Shown here one piece after another: positions 39,769-50,017 of a stretch of 64,000 nt of DNA (position 1 is the first letter of the stretch; each line of letters begins with the position of its first letter). A program made the translations under genes and the position numbers. The notes under the pieces are model-generated. The model searched no databases. It worked only from the letters and a program-made list of their open reading frames with translations, and was not told the DNA's origin. Source of the DNA: Candidatus Saccharimonadota bacterium. Lineage in GTDB: Bacteria > Patescibacteriota > Saccharimonadia > Saccharimonadales > UBA4665. The DNA is taken from the NCBI GenBank assembly GCA_027365775.1, contig DAHXLX010000004.1, positions 1 to 64,000 of the forward strand, written 5' to 3'.

Positions 39769-42045
39769 TCATGATCGTTTTAAAGCTGCCGTATTATGTC
39801 CGACAACAGCTTGAACCGGCGGACCAGCGGTCAACGGGCTGGAATACAGCTTTCTAGAACTACTAATGGCCTTGCGGGCAATAACGCCGCTGCCTTTATC
39901 GGCTATCAACATGGTTTTACCGGCAATCGGATCGCGACTGGTTTCTGTTTGTCGGATATAGAACCAGTATGGTGACAGACTGGTCAAGTCACGCCTGGCT
40001 ACTGCCGGTTCAAACAAATGCGTTAGCCTATCGATATCTTTTGGTGCATTCAGTCGAAAACACACTATATTGCCAATATTGGCCAGCAGGATATTTGAAT
40101 CTTTTGCTTGTTGGCTGGCGGTAGTCTGTTCGGCCAGCGTGATACTAATGCCATACTTCCTAGATTCGCTGACTAATTGGCTTAGGGTATGCGAAGCAAA
40201 CGATTGGAACTCATCAATGTACAGATAAAATTGTTTCCGGGATTTCTCATCAATTAACGAACGTCGCCATACTGCCAATTGCAATTTAGCAAGAATGACC
40301 ATTCCAAGCAGGGAAGACGTATCCTCGCCAATTGCGCCCTTGGATAAATTACAGATTAAGGTTTGTCGCCGTTTCAGTATATCATCAAAATCTATCGTAG
40401 TGTGCTGTTGACCAATTATTCTTCTGGTAACAACTGAGCGTTGAAACCGTCCCAGCTTGGCCGTAACACCAGCGATCATTTTAACCCGCTGGTAACTACC
40501 GGCTTTATTAAATTCACCATACCAGAAATCGCGTAGACTTTCGTCATCAATCTTTGAAACTACGGCCGCCCGAAACATGTCGTTTGTCAGCAGTTTATGC
40601 AACGTAAACAGGTTGGCCCCGGTCACATAAAAGGCACTGTGTATCGTATTGCGCAATATGTACTCGATCCGATGTCCGCCGCTGTCATCATCGGAAAACA
40701 CTTTTCGAAAGATTGATATGATTGCTTCAGTTACAAAATCTTTAGCCATTTCAAGCTCCGCGCCACTTAAGCCGTTAGGCAGTTCTAGCAAGTTAAGGCC
40801 GACCGGATGTTCAATGTCCGCTGGGTCCAAATAGATTACTTCGTCTATCCGATCTGCGGGTACATAACGCAACAGATCGCTTGCCAAATCACCATGCGGA
40901 TCGATCACCGCCAGACCGTGGTGGGCCAGTAAATCCTGAACGAGCATATATTTGAGCATGGTCGTTTTACCCATGCCGGTAGCACCGATTATCATCATAT
41001 GCCGTTTGCGTGAGGATACGTCCAGCCCGATCGGCTTCAACTGTCCATTATGATCATTCATGCCTACTACGATGTCGAAGACGGTTTGCTGGCGGACTGC
41101 CGGCAGTGCCACATTGACAGTATTGGCCTTATAAAGATCATGGTCAGAAATTCCCGCGGACGGAAAATAATAGATGCTGGATAATTCTTCGGCACTGGCG
41201 ATTACCGGATGACGATGACGACGTTCCAGGAAGCTGTCAATCCGGAAACTGGCCGGCCATCTTTTGGCCATACCGCCAACACTCATCGTCGAACAATTTG
41301 ACAGTTCCAGTTCGCGTACACGCTTAGCGCCGTCAGCGATAACGAGGGAACGAATGGTCACGGCAAACAATGATTGCGTCTCACGTTGCTGTACTACTTT
41401 ACGGCTTAGCGCTTGCCGACGCTGGCTTTCGACATCGAATACCGCGTAACCGATAGACTTGATGATCAATTTAATTAACCTGATTGGCAGATCTTTAACC
41501 AGTTTAGTGGCGAGCGGCAGCGGATCGATCAGATATGGACTAATGATCATTTGGAAGGCCACAGTCTCATTTTTATCCAGTCCATGCATACCAGCCAACA
41601 GATACGATAATCGCGGTCTGTTATTGCTTAAGCGTTTTAAACGCCAGCGGTGGACTTTAACCAGCGACCGGCTGTTCAATGTATACCCCGAAGTGTTTCG
41701 CACTTTAACAATTTCCAGCTCCGGCCAGGAGGCTAATAAATAGTTCCTGACCGTCTGGCTAAGCTCGGTCGGACAGTTAATTAAAAACCGGATGCCTCGT
41801 TCACCTTGGGCGGTTATTTCCAGCGCGATTGAAGGCTTTAACGCTAACCATCGGTTTCGATGATAAGCTACCAGCAAATTGTGTACTATTTCAAAAAAGT
41901 TCAGCTCGTTATCGCTGACGAGACCGAGTGGCGGCAAAGTAACCAAATATGTTACCCGTTTATCTTTTCGGTGGCTTAAACCTCGCAATGCATGAAGTGC
42001 AACAACTACCAAGCACCCCAGGACCAGTAGTAACAGCTTATCCAT
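39769..42045 (-). CDS. Type IV secretion-like DNA-binding ATPase (VirD4/TraD/HerA superfamily)
   Basis: RHMMIIGATGMGKTTMLKYMLVQD, GLAVIDPHGDLASDLL, FYLYIDEFQSFAS; N-terminal TM. Confidence 0.85.
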   Translation of the reverse strand: MDKLLLLVLGCLVVVALHALRGLSHRKDKRVTYLVTLPPLGLVSDNELNFFEIVHNLLVAYHRNRWLALKPSIALEITAQGERGIRFLINCPTELSQTVRNYLLASWPELEIVKVRNTSGYTLNSRSLVKVHRWRLKRLSNNRPRLSYLLAGMHGLDKNETVAFQMIISPYLIDPLPLATKLVKDLPIRLIKLIIKSIGYAVFDVESQRRQALSRKVVQQRETQSLFAVTIRSLVIADGAKRVRELELSNCSTMSVGGMAKRWPASFRIDSFLERRHRHPVIASAEELSSIYYFPSAGISDHDLYKANTVNVALPAVRQQTVFDIVVGMNDHNGQLKPIGLDVSSRKRHMMIIGATGMGKTTMLKYMLVQDLLAHHGLAVIDPHGDLASDLLRYVPADRIDEVIYLDPADIEHPVGLNLLELPNGLSGAELEMAKDFVTEAIISIFRKVFSDDDSGGHRIEYILRNTIHSAFYVTGANLFTLHKLLTNDMFRAAVVSKIDDESLRDFWYGEFNKAGSYQRVKMIAGVTAKLGRFQRSVVTRRIIGQQHTTIDFDDILKRRQTLICNLSKGAIGEDTSSLLGMVILAKLQLAVWRRSLIDEKSRKQFYLYIDEFQSFASHTLSQLVSESRKYGISITLAEQTTASQQAKDSNILLANIGNIVCFRLNAPKDIDRLTHLFEPAVARRDLTSLSPYWFYIRQTETSRDPIAGKTMLIADKGSGVIARKAISSSRKLYSSPLTAGPPVQAVVGHNTAALKRS

Positions 42046-42106
42046 GCACTACTCCATGCTATACATGTATCATAGTCCGAAAAATATTAGCCACCAACTT
42101 AATAGT

Positions 42107-43093
42107 TCAAGCTCGGATCAGGTGGAATCTTTTAACCAATGCCAGCGCTATTAAACCGATAATTAAAGGAGTCCAGTAGGATAATGCCCGGTAAGCTAAA
42201 ACAGCAGCCAGCGCCAGCGATGCGCTGGCTGCGTGAACGGCTAATAGGCCGGCGACCAAACTGGCTTCAACACCACCTAGGCCTCCAGGCGTCGGTATGG
42301 TCGAGCCAATAAACACACTGAACGAGTAAATAACAAAAGATGAAGCATATGTTAAATTGATCCCATAGGCTTTGAGACTGAACCAGAACGCGAATGCGGT
42401 GATTAATGATAAACCGGAAGCGCTTACAAAAGCAATTGCCAGCCGGGGTAAACGTTGTCTATATTGCTTAATAGCCAGTACCAGCTCATGTTTCAGATTG
42501 TGCAACTTTGCTATATGATTGCTTAATAAGTAGGCAGCGACGATACCGAAAATCACCAATAAAACTCCGCCCGCAAACAACCAAGAGCTGTGAAAGGTAT
42601 AGACACGTTTTTCTTTACTGCTAAGCCCGAAAATCAGCAGCAACACTAACAGCATACTTGAATTTGCGGCTACGCCGATAAGATTATTCATTGTCACTAC
42701 CAGTCCGGCTTTTACCCGTGTGTGTTGATTTCGTCTTAAATAAATATAGTTGAAACCCATGGCTCCGATACCGGAAGGTAACATCACATGAAACGGATCA
42801 CTTGCGAACTGAATTAATGACGTCTTAAAGTATTTAAGTTTAGCAAACGCCAAACTTTTATAACTAACCGCCGACAAGAAGAAAGTCAGCAGGAAAACTG
42901 ATGCGGCGATAATAACATAGCCCCATTGCCTGGGCACTTCCTGCCGGTTGTTCAGACCGAATACATGTATTTGCGGTAACACAAAATAAAACAGCACTAA
43001 GCCTACCAGAATGACCGAAACTGTAGCTTTGACTCTCTTTGACCGCCAGGACAATGAATAGTCGTCTTTTTTGTTTTCAGGCGGTTGCTGCAT
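42107..43093 (-). CDS. LPG synthase-TM-like flippase family membrane protein
   Basis: About eight TM segments; IPTPGGLGGVEASLVAGL motif. Confidence 0.8.
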   Translation of the reverse strand: MQQPPENKKDDYSLSWRSKRVKATVSVILVGLVLFYFVLPQIHVFGLNNRQEVPRQWGYVIIAASVFLLTFFLSAVSYKSLAFAKLKYFKTSLIQFASDPFHVMLPSGIGAMGFNYIYLRRNQHTRVKAGLVVTMNNLIGVAANSSMLLVLLLIFGLSSKEKRVYTFHSSWLFAGGVLLVIFGIVAAYLLSNHIAKLHNLKHELVLAIKQYRQRLPRLAIAFVSASGLSLITAFAFWFSLKAYGINLTYASSFVIYSFSVFIGSTIPTPGGLGGVEASLVAGLLAVHAASASLALAAVLAYRALSYWTPLIIGLIALALVKRFHLIRA

Positions 43094-43162
43094 ATGTCCT
43101 TGATTATCCCATGCCAGAATTCCAACACCAAACCGGCCAAGAGACTAGTATAATGCAATGTT

Positions 43163-44287
43163 ATGGCAATTAAGAAAAAACAAGACTTTGAAGGCGAGCG
43201 GGCGCTGGCCGAAGTATTATTTAACAGTATCGGCGATGGCGCCGTCACGACAGATGAATATGGACGTATAACCCGAATTAATCCTGCGGCGCAAGCGATT
43301 ATCGGCTATAGCGAAAAAGAAGCCATCGGGCAATGGCTGCCAAGGATATTCGAAGCCTATGACGACAACAATGAGCCGATATCGTTGATCGAAAGACCGG
43401 TAACCAGGGCTTTCGTATCCGGCAATGTTATTTCGGAGCGGACCATATACAAGCATAAAAGCGGCAAGCTGGTACCGATTGCGATGACCATCTCGCCGAT
43501 CATGGTCAAAAATGTGCCCATCGGTTGCATTGAAATATTCCGCGATATTACCCAGGAATATGAAGTCGACAAAATGAAGAGCGATTTTATATCCCTCGCC
43601 TCACACCAATTAAGAACACCTTTGTCGGCAATCAAGACGTATGCTCATATGCTTCTCGATGGCTTTATGGGGCAACTGACCAAACCGCAGATCAAATCCC
43701 TTAAGACTATCGTTTCAGCCTCCAACCGGATGAATGAAACTATCAGTACACTGCTTAATATTACCCGGATCGAAAGCGGTAGCGTAGTCGTCACCAAGAA
43801 ACCAGTATCGGTTGCTAGTGTCATCGAAGAAGTGGTGAACGAACACCGCTTAACCGCCAACGATAAGAATATAAGCTGTCGTATTGATCGTCCGAAAGAC
43901 AGCATCAAAATTATTTCTGACGGTGTCGTACTAAAAGAAATATTCAGCAACTTGGTCAGTAACGCCATCAAATACACGCCAGTAGGCGGCAATGTAACCA
44001 TTGCTCTTAAAACGACCGGCAGTCTGGTTGTCGTCTCGATCAAAGATACGGGCGTAGGTATACCAGAAGAATCAAGAGACAATGTATTCACGAAATTTTT
44101 CCGGGCGGATAATGTAATCCGGCAGGAAACATCCGGAATCGGTTTGGGGTTATATCTGGTCAAAGGATTGATCAATGAATTGGGCGGCGATGTCTGGTTT
44201 GACAGTAAAGTCAATGAAGGTTCGATATTTTATGTGTCTCTACCGCTTCTACCGCACACAATCAATACTCATACAGTTAAGAAATAG
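43163..44287 (+). CDS. PAS sensor histidine kinase
   Basis: PAS region; ASHQLRTPLSAIKTYAHMLLDG; NAIKYTPVGG; DTGVGIPEE; GIGLGLYLVK. Confidence 0.92.
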   Translation: MAIKKKQDFEGERALAEVLFNSIGDGAVTTDEYGRITRINPAAQAIIGYSEKEAIGQWLPRIFEAYDDNNEPISLIERPVTRAFVSGNVISERTIYKHKSGKLVPIAMTISPIMVKNVPIGCIEIFRDITQEYEVDKMKSDFISLASHQLRTPLSAIKTYAHMLLDGFMGQLTKPQIKSLKTIVSASNRMNETISTLLNITRIESGSVVVTKKPVSVASVIEEVVNEHRLTANDKNISCRIDRPKDSIKIISDGVVLKEIFSNLVSNAIKYTPVGGNVTIALKTTGSLVVVSIKDTGVGIPEESRDNVFTKFFRADNVIRQETSGIGLGLYLVKGLINELGGDVWFDSKVNEGSIFYVSLPLLPHTINTHTVKK

Positions 44288-44347
44288 ATATCAATTGTAA
44301 AAATTTGTGGCATAATGTTCACTGAAAAGAGGTAGACTTAAATATAT

Positions 44348-44740
44348 ATGGCAGACATACTAGTAGTAGAAGACGATAAAGACTTAAATGCAGCCTATAA
44401 AGTCATCCTGGAAAACGAAAAGCACCGGGTAAAAACCGCTTTTAACGGCCAGGAAGCACTTGAAGTACTGCAGCATTATACACCGGATCTTATATTACTT
44501 GATCTGTTGATGCCGATTATGGGTGGACTGGAATTGCTGGAGAAATATGATTTGAAGAAACATTCGAAAGCTAAAGTATTGATTTTCACTAACATGGAAA
44601 ACTCGCCGGAAGTAACCAAGGCCTATAATCTGGGAGCTACCAGATGCATTATAAAATCTTGGACAGCACCACAGAACTTATCAAAAGTTGTCAACGATAC
44701 GCTTAAGCTAAAAAACAGCCAACTCAGGCTATCGAGTTAG
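44348..44740 (+). CDS. Single-domain response regulator
   Basis: ILVVEDDKDLNAAY, DLILLDLLMPIMGG, IFTNMEN, IIKSW. Confidence 0.92.
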   Translation: MADILVVEDDKDLNAAYKVILENEKHRVKTAFNGQEALEVLQHYTPDLILLDLLMPIMGGLELLEKYDLKKHSKAKVLIFTNMENSPEVTKAYNLGATRCIIKSWTAPQNLSKVVNDTLKLKNSQLRLSS

Positions 44741-45425
44741 TGCCGGCCGGTGCCAGTTCGGCAATATACTGATCGTTTAAGATAGACTGTAGATTTTTCA
44801 AATTCACGGTGTAGGGTTGATTCTTGCCATAATTTATTACGCCGATAGTCTTTAATTTATTGAGTTCGGTAGCGGCAGTTTCCCGGGTCAATCCAGTTAG
44901 ATTGGCAAAGTCCTGATGGGTTAAGTGCAAGCGTATTTCCCAGACATAGTCGCTGATTCGTTTGCCCTGGGTAACCGACAAATAGTGAAGGGTATACATC
45001 AGTTTTTCATTAGCCCGTGAATGCTGTAACGCATTTAGCTGCATCGATAAACCCAACTGACTGTCGACGTAGCGATCCAATTCGGCTATCACCATATCGG
45101 GGTGCGAAAGTACAAACGACACGAATTCTGTTCTGGGTATCAGATAAACGCTACATACAGGCGTAAACGCTTCATAGTAATATATCGCGCTCGGCACCTT
45201 ATCATAGATCCAAGTGCCGGGAAAACTGTCATGTTCAGTAAAAAAACCAACTGGCTTCTCGTCGCCGTGGATACTAAGGTTATATGCCTTGACGACTCCT
45301 TCTTTAATCACAAACGTACTGCGTGGCGCTTCACCCTGAAAAATAATAATTTCGCCCTTAGTGTAAGTCCGTGTCGGGTAATCCTTTACAAAACCGGTCA
45401 GGATTTGCTTATACTTTTCCGTCAT
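44724..45425 (-). CDS. Crp/Fnr-family transcriptional regulator
   Basis: cNMP-binding-like fold plus HTH LTHQDFANLTGLTRETAATELNKLKTIGVI. Confidence 0.88.
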   Translation of the reverse strand: MTEKYKQILTGFVKDYPTRTYTKGEIIIFQGEAPRSTFVIKEGVVKAYNLSIHGDEKPVGFFTEHDSFPGTWIYDKVPSAIYYYEAFTPVCSVYLIPRTEFVSFVLSHPDMVIAELDRYVDSQLGLSMQLNALQHSRANEKLMYTLHYLSVTQGKRISDYVWEIRLHLTHQDFANLTGLTRETAATELNKLKTIGVINYGKNQPYTVNLKNLQSILNDQYIAELAPAGTNSIA

Positions 45426-45741
45426 TCTAAAATTAGTCTACTCTTAACCTAAGCCTTTCGCCACAGTTAGCTGACTATTTTTTAGGCTGGCTGACAAGTT
45501 TCTCATAGAATTTCTTTAATCGACGTTGATGATATTTCTCGTACTTAAGCACCAAGTCTGATAAATCCGCTGCCATATTTTCTACGGTTAATCTGATTCA
45601 ACCGCCTCCTTTCTCCCGATTAAAAAATAGTATGTATGTTTTACAGCCTATTTTAATTGATTACAAGCTTAGTGTCCGTCAAATAAATGTATTTTAGCTG
45701 TAAACTAGATGACAAATATTCAGTTATAGTTATAGCTAACA

Positions 45742-46617
45742 ATGTCCAAGAAAACACTGAGGGCTTCAGCCGCAATATTACTGCTAATTATCATATTGGC
45801 ACTGTTCGCATATTACATTAATAGCCATCCGGCGATAATCGCCGCCCTTAAACATATCCGACCCTGGTTGTTGGTCGTATTACTCGGCTGTTACTTGTTG
45901 ATGCTTGCCTGGTGGATGGGAATATATAACGCAACACTTGATCTATGCGCCAAACCGCTTAAGCTTAAAGAAAACTTTTTGTTAACCACTTATTCCACCT
46001 TAGCCAATTTTTTTTTGCCATTGCAGAGCGGGCCCGGAATCAGAGCAGCATACTTAAAACGCAAACACAAAGTGCCAATATCCAGTTATCTGCTTTCCAG
46101 CCTCATTTACTACGCTGTTTATGCGGTAATTAGTGCCGGTTTTCTGTTTATCGGCAGCAGGTATTGGTGGTTGGCATTCCCGGCAATAATAACCGCCGCA
46201 ATTATCAGCTTGACGGTAATAAAATTTGCAAAAAAACGGTTCCAAAAAAAGAATCCTAAGTTGGATCTAAATTTAAGTCGAAAAGTTCTAACCAGATTAA
46301 TCCTGTTGACAATCGGACAAGTTGCTACCCAGGCATTGATCTACGGCTTGGAGCTGCATAGTCTCGGATTTCACACCTCACTCCGTAGAGTGCTAAGTTA
46401 TACCGGTGCCGCTAATTTTGCCCTTTTCGTCGCCCTAACACCTGGAGCAATTGGCTTCCGTGAAGCATTCCTGGAATTCTCTCGCCGCCTGCATCACTAT
46501 TCGACCAATGCCATTCTTAGCGCCAATCTGATCGATCGCGGTGTGTTTGTGTTCTTCTTAGGTCTGCTGTTCTTAGTCACACTGGCAACTCATGCCCATG
46601 ACCGGCTGAAAGTTTAA
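45742..46617 (+). CDS. LPG synthase-TM-like flippase family membrane protein (paralog)
   Basis: Multi-pass; NFFLPLQSGPGIRAAYLKRKHKVPISSY; TPGAIGFREAF. Confidence 0.75.
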   Translation: MSKKTLRASAAILLLIIILALFAYYINSHPAIIAALKHIRPWLLVVLLGCYLLMLAWWMGIYNATLDLCAKPLKLKENFLLTTYSTLANFFLPLQSGPGIRAAYLKRKHKVPISSYLLSSLIYYAVYAVISAGFLFIGSRYWWLAFPAIITAAIISLTVIKFAKKRFQKKNPKLDLNLSRKVLTRLILLTIGQVATQALIYGLELHSLGFHTSLRRVLSYTGAANFALFVALTPGAIGFREAFLEFSRRLHHYSTNAILSANLIDRGVFVFFLGLLFLVTLATHAHDRLKV

Positions 46618-46660
46618 AAACGCCTATGCTTGCAATTTATTCGAACTTTCCTATACTGCT

Positions 46661-46948
46661 ATGTTGTTTATGTATGAACACGGAGCCGATTTGGAAGCAA
46701 AATCTAATCTCGAAGTAGTGACCACTTATCCTATAGGCAGGCAAATAGCACAACTGCTTTCTTATACCAGTATCGGTCCGGCTTATGACAACCCGAAACA
46801 GCCGGAAAGGTGGCAGTCAGCAGAAGTATTGCAGACAACCGCGGCTTTAATCCGTTTAATCAATGGATTGGGTTACCAAATAGTTCCACGCCCGACAGAA
46901 ACAGCACTGGACGATACGCCAGAGCCACCTTCAACATATATCGGTTAA
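46661..46948 (+). CDS. Hypothetical protein (95 aa)
   Basis: ORF only. Confidence 0.4.
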   Translation: MLFMYEHGADLEAKSNLEVVTTYPIGRQIAQLLSYTSIGPAYDNPKQPERWQSAEVLQTTAALIRLINGLGYQIVPRPTETALDDTPEPPSTYIG

Positions 46949-46991
46949 AGATATCAGCTTTTTTTCAACCAGTTCGTTATACTGTTCATCA

Positions 46992-47669
46992 ATGCGAGTA
47001 TTATTCGTAGAAGATGAAGAAAAGATAGCCAAAGCCGTCAAACGCGGTCTGGAAATCAAGGGTTATGCCGTTGATACCGTAGCCGATGCCGATTCAGGAT
47101 TAAGCTACGCCGTTGACCCTGATTATGACATCATCATATTGGACCGGATGCTACCCGGCAGTATGGACGGCATCGAAGTTGCCAAAAAAGCCAGAGAAGA
47201 AGGTCAAAAAGCACCGATTATTATCCTGACTGCTCGCGGCAGTATAGACGATCGGGTGGAAGGATTGAACTCCGGTGCCGACGATTATTTGATCAAACCC
47301 TTTTCTTTTTCCGAACTGGTAGCCAGGATGCAAGCTTTAATGCGTCGACCACCGATTGCTACCGGAACAGTTTTGGAATACGCCGACTTAAAACTCGACC
47401 CGGCCAAATACGAAGTCCAGCGTGATACCACGCCGATTAAGTTATCGAACAAAGAATTCGCCTTGCTGGAATACTTTATACGGCATGCCGAACAAGTATT
47501 GACCAAGGACATGATCATCAATCATGTCTGGAATGAAGACGCTATCGTCATGCCGAACACGGTCGAAGTATACATCGGCTATCTGAGAGCTAAAATTGAC
47601 CGGCCTTTCCCGAACAAACCGCAGCTAATCAATACCGTCCGGGGTTTTGGCTACAAGCTCAGCCACTAA
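46992..47669 (+). CDS. OmpR/PhoB-family response regulator
   Basis: MRVLFVEDEEKIAKAVKRGLE, DIIILDRMLPG, C-terminal winged helix. Confidence 0.95.
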   Translation: MRVLFVEDEEKIAKAVKRGLEIKGYAVDTVADADSGLSYAVDPDYDIIILDRMLPGSMDGIEVAKKAREEGQKAPIIILTARGSIDDRVEGLNSGADDYLIKPFSFSELVARMQALMRRPPIATGTVLEYADLKLDPAKYEVQRDTTPIKLSNKEFALLEYFIRHAEQVLTKDMIINHVWNEDAIVMPNTVEVYIGYLRAKIDRPFPNKPQLINTVRGFGYKLSH

Positions 47670-47694
47670 AGTGGCATAATCATTTACATTAGCC

Positions 47695-48696
47695 ATGTTT
47701 AGAAATGCTACTTTCAAGCTAACAATATCTTATCTGTGCGTTGTAATGGTAATCAGCCTGATATTCAGTGCTGTTGTCTATCGGGTCGGCTCCGATAACC
47801 TGGCGTACGGACTCAACCGTGAATCGCGCTTGCTGTCTAGTGAATTTCCGATCTTTAATGGCACCCAATACGCCCAACCCAGCCCTGCCACATTAAACAG
47901 TGGCCGGCAACGCCTGCTTGACCAATTGATACTTACCAATTTGCTGGTACTGATCGGTGCCGGATTCATCAGCTATTTCCTGGCGAGGGAAACACTTAAA
48001 CCGATCGAGGATGCCCATGACCAGCAGCAGCGGTTTACGGCCGACGTCTCACACGAGCTAAGAACGCCGTTAACCGCACTGAAAATGGAATCGGAAGTCG
48101 CCCTAATCGACGATAAAATGAACACTGCTGAACTCAGACAGGTTATCACCAGTAACATTGAAGAGGCTGCCAAACTGGATACCTTGATCAACAACCTGCT
48201 TAAACTCACCAGATTGGAAGCCGGCGAGTTTCAGCAGCAGTTCGCTGTCGTCAATCTAAACCAGGTACTTGATGAAGCAGCTGCCGAGATAGCCCCCCAA
48301 GCCAATCGGCGTGGTATCGAGTTAAGGTTGATCAACAAAGGCAACGTTAGCGTTAACGGTGATCGCGACAGTTTACTCCAGCTGGCGGTAATTTTTCTCG
48401 ACAATGCGGTTAAGTACAGCACCAAGGAAACCGTCGTCAAAGCTTACGTAACTGAGAAAAACAACCTGCCGCAACTGATCGTCGAAGATCAGGGCCCGGG
48501 TATTGCCCCGGCTGACCTGGAACATATTTTCGACCGTTTTTACCGAGCCGACAACGGCCGTTCCGGCAGTAGCGGTTTCGGACTCGGTCTGTCGATTGCG
48601 AAACTGATTGCCGACATCCACCACGCCGATATCACTATTTCCAGCCAGTTAAAAAAAGGCACCAAAGCAATTGTCAGCTTCGGCGTTAAAGGATAA
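47695..48696 (+). CDS. Sensor histidine kinase (paired with the OmpR-type regulator)
   Basis: DVSHELRTPLTALKMESEVAL; DNAVKYS; DQGPGIAP; GFGLGLSIAK. Confidence 0.93.
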   Translation: MFRNATFKLTISYLCVVMVISLIFSAVVYRVGSDNLAYGLNRESRLLSSEFPIFNGTQYAQPSPATLNSGRQRLLDQLILTNLLVLIGAGFISYFLARETLKPIEDAHDQQQRFTADVSHELRTPLTALKMESEVALIDDKMNTAELRQVITSNIEEAAKLDTLINNLLKLTRLEAGEFQQQFAVVNLNQVLDEAAAEIAPQANRRGIELRLINKGNVSVNGDRDSLLQLAVIFLDNAVKYSTKETVVKAYVTEKNNLPQLIVEDQGPGIAPADLEHIFDRFYRADNGRSGSSGFGLGLSIAKLIADIHHADITISSQLKKGTKAIVSFGVKG

Positions 48697-49307
48697 TAGA
48701 CGACTGCCACTCAAATTGTTAGCCGGTTATGTTTTTGATGGCATAGCAACAAAGCCACTACTGAAGGAGAGTGCACATACTCAGCATATAAAAACTACAT
48801 AAAGGCATAGAGCTAGCGAAACAAGCCTAAGTCTCGACTGTCAGAGCTTGACATATGTTTGATGCTCGTCGTCGTCACCGCGGTCCAGCGTTATTATGAT
48901 TAATGGGCATAGCTTGTTTGTTAGGCTTCGCCGGGTTACTAATCATCATCACGGCAGTCTGGTTTGGCGTATCCTGCTACATTAATTAATAGCTGTGGCC
49001 GTGGAGGAGTGCACTACAAAATTGATGGTAAAGCCATGTCTTCGTTTCGGCATAATAACGTAACTGAACCTTGTCAAGCTAATATCTATAAACTAGAGTG
49101 TTTAAGTAGTAATATAGTTTTATTTTTGCCGTAAGCTCTGTAGCTGAGCGGGAAGGCATAAGATATTCCAACCCGAAGATAAGTAACTATCGATGGCAAA
49201 CCTTTTTGTTAAAAACTACCAGTTTCCCGAGCGTAATTTGCACTATACTGGTTAGATAGCAGGCGAACAGTGCTCAGTTTGTCGTAGTAAGCATCAAGGA
49301 TGCGGTC

Positions 49308-49661
49308 TTGAGCTTACCAATCACTCGATGGCGAGACCACAACCAAAAAACCAAAGGTTTGATGTCTGTGGGCACTAACGTCGATCGTCCCCAACAAGAT
49401 CTCCTCCACAGCTGGTCGGCTATATGGCTATGGTGCCTACCTATTCTCGGATTAATTATCGCCGATAGCTTGTACTGCTATCAGCGGCTTTCATTCTCTA
49501 TAGCCGGAACAGTAATCATTGTTGCATCGTTTTGGATCAGCGCGGCTTGTTACGCAAATGGCCGAGACTGTAACCGTCTCCACTGTAAGATTGACTATGC
49601 CCTTCCATTGCTTGGATTGGCGGGCTTGGCTAACTTTATACAGGCAGTGTCATTCGCTTAG
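49308..49661 (+). CDS. Small Cys-containing membrane protein
   Basis: 117 aa; ISAACYANGRDCNRLHCKIDYALPLLGLAGLANF; start uncertain (TTG 49308 or internal ATG). Confidence 0.5.
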   Translation: MSLPITRWRDHNQKTKGLMSVGTNVDRPQQDLLHSWSAIWLWCLPILGLIIADSLYCYQRLSFSIAGTVIIVASFWISAACYANGRDCNRLHCKIDYALPLLGLAGLANFIQAVSFA

Positions 49662-50017
49662 TCTGCCAATACGAACATATTTGCGATAGTCATAGCCTTA
49701 AGTTTTTTAGCTGAGTACCTATATAACAGAGCACATTAAAATAGGGGGCAGCGCTAGAACGATTGGTTTGAACAAACGAAAACAGCCCAAACTCCATATC
49801 GCTGCGCCTTAGGTTGAACAAACGGTTAAAGCTCTTGGCAGTAGGAGGCCTATCATCAGCACAGAATTACCAGGCTGGACGCATTAGCTGAAGACGAAAA
49901 ACTTTAAATAGCTAAGCCTATATTGGCATCTACTGGGCTTGAGAGTAAAAAGTATATTGCCGGTTCCTATTTTATACTAAGCTTAGATTAGCATAAGCAA
50001 AATTCTGCTTTGGTCAA

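Noticed and set aside
48903-48989. Alternative genetic code (UGA recoded as in Gracilibacteria)
   Set aside because: Several convincing genes in the window end in TGA (histidine kinase 11173, Tmk-ThyX 18564), and the only read-through case is a very short ORF
49135-49160. tRNA-like D-arm string GTAGCTGAGCGGGAAGGCA
   Set aside because: No matching T-arm (GGTTCGA) or acceptor stem downstream
49760-49825. Short direct repeat TGAACAAACG occurring twice (about 47 bp apart)
   Set aside because: Only two 10-12 bp copies with no further copies or flanking structure; not enough for a CRISPR or iteron call
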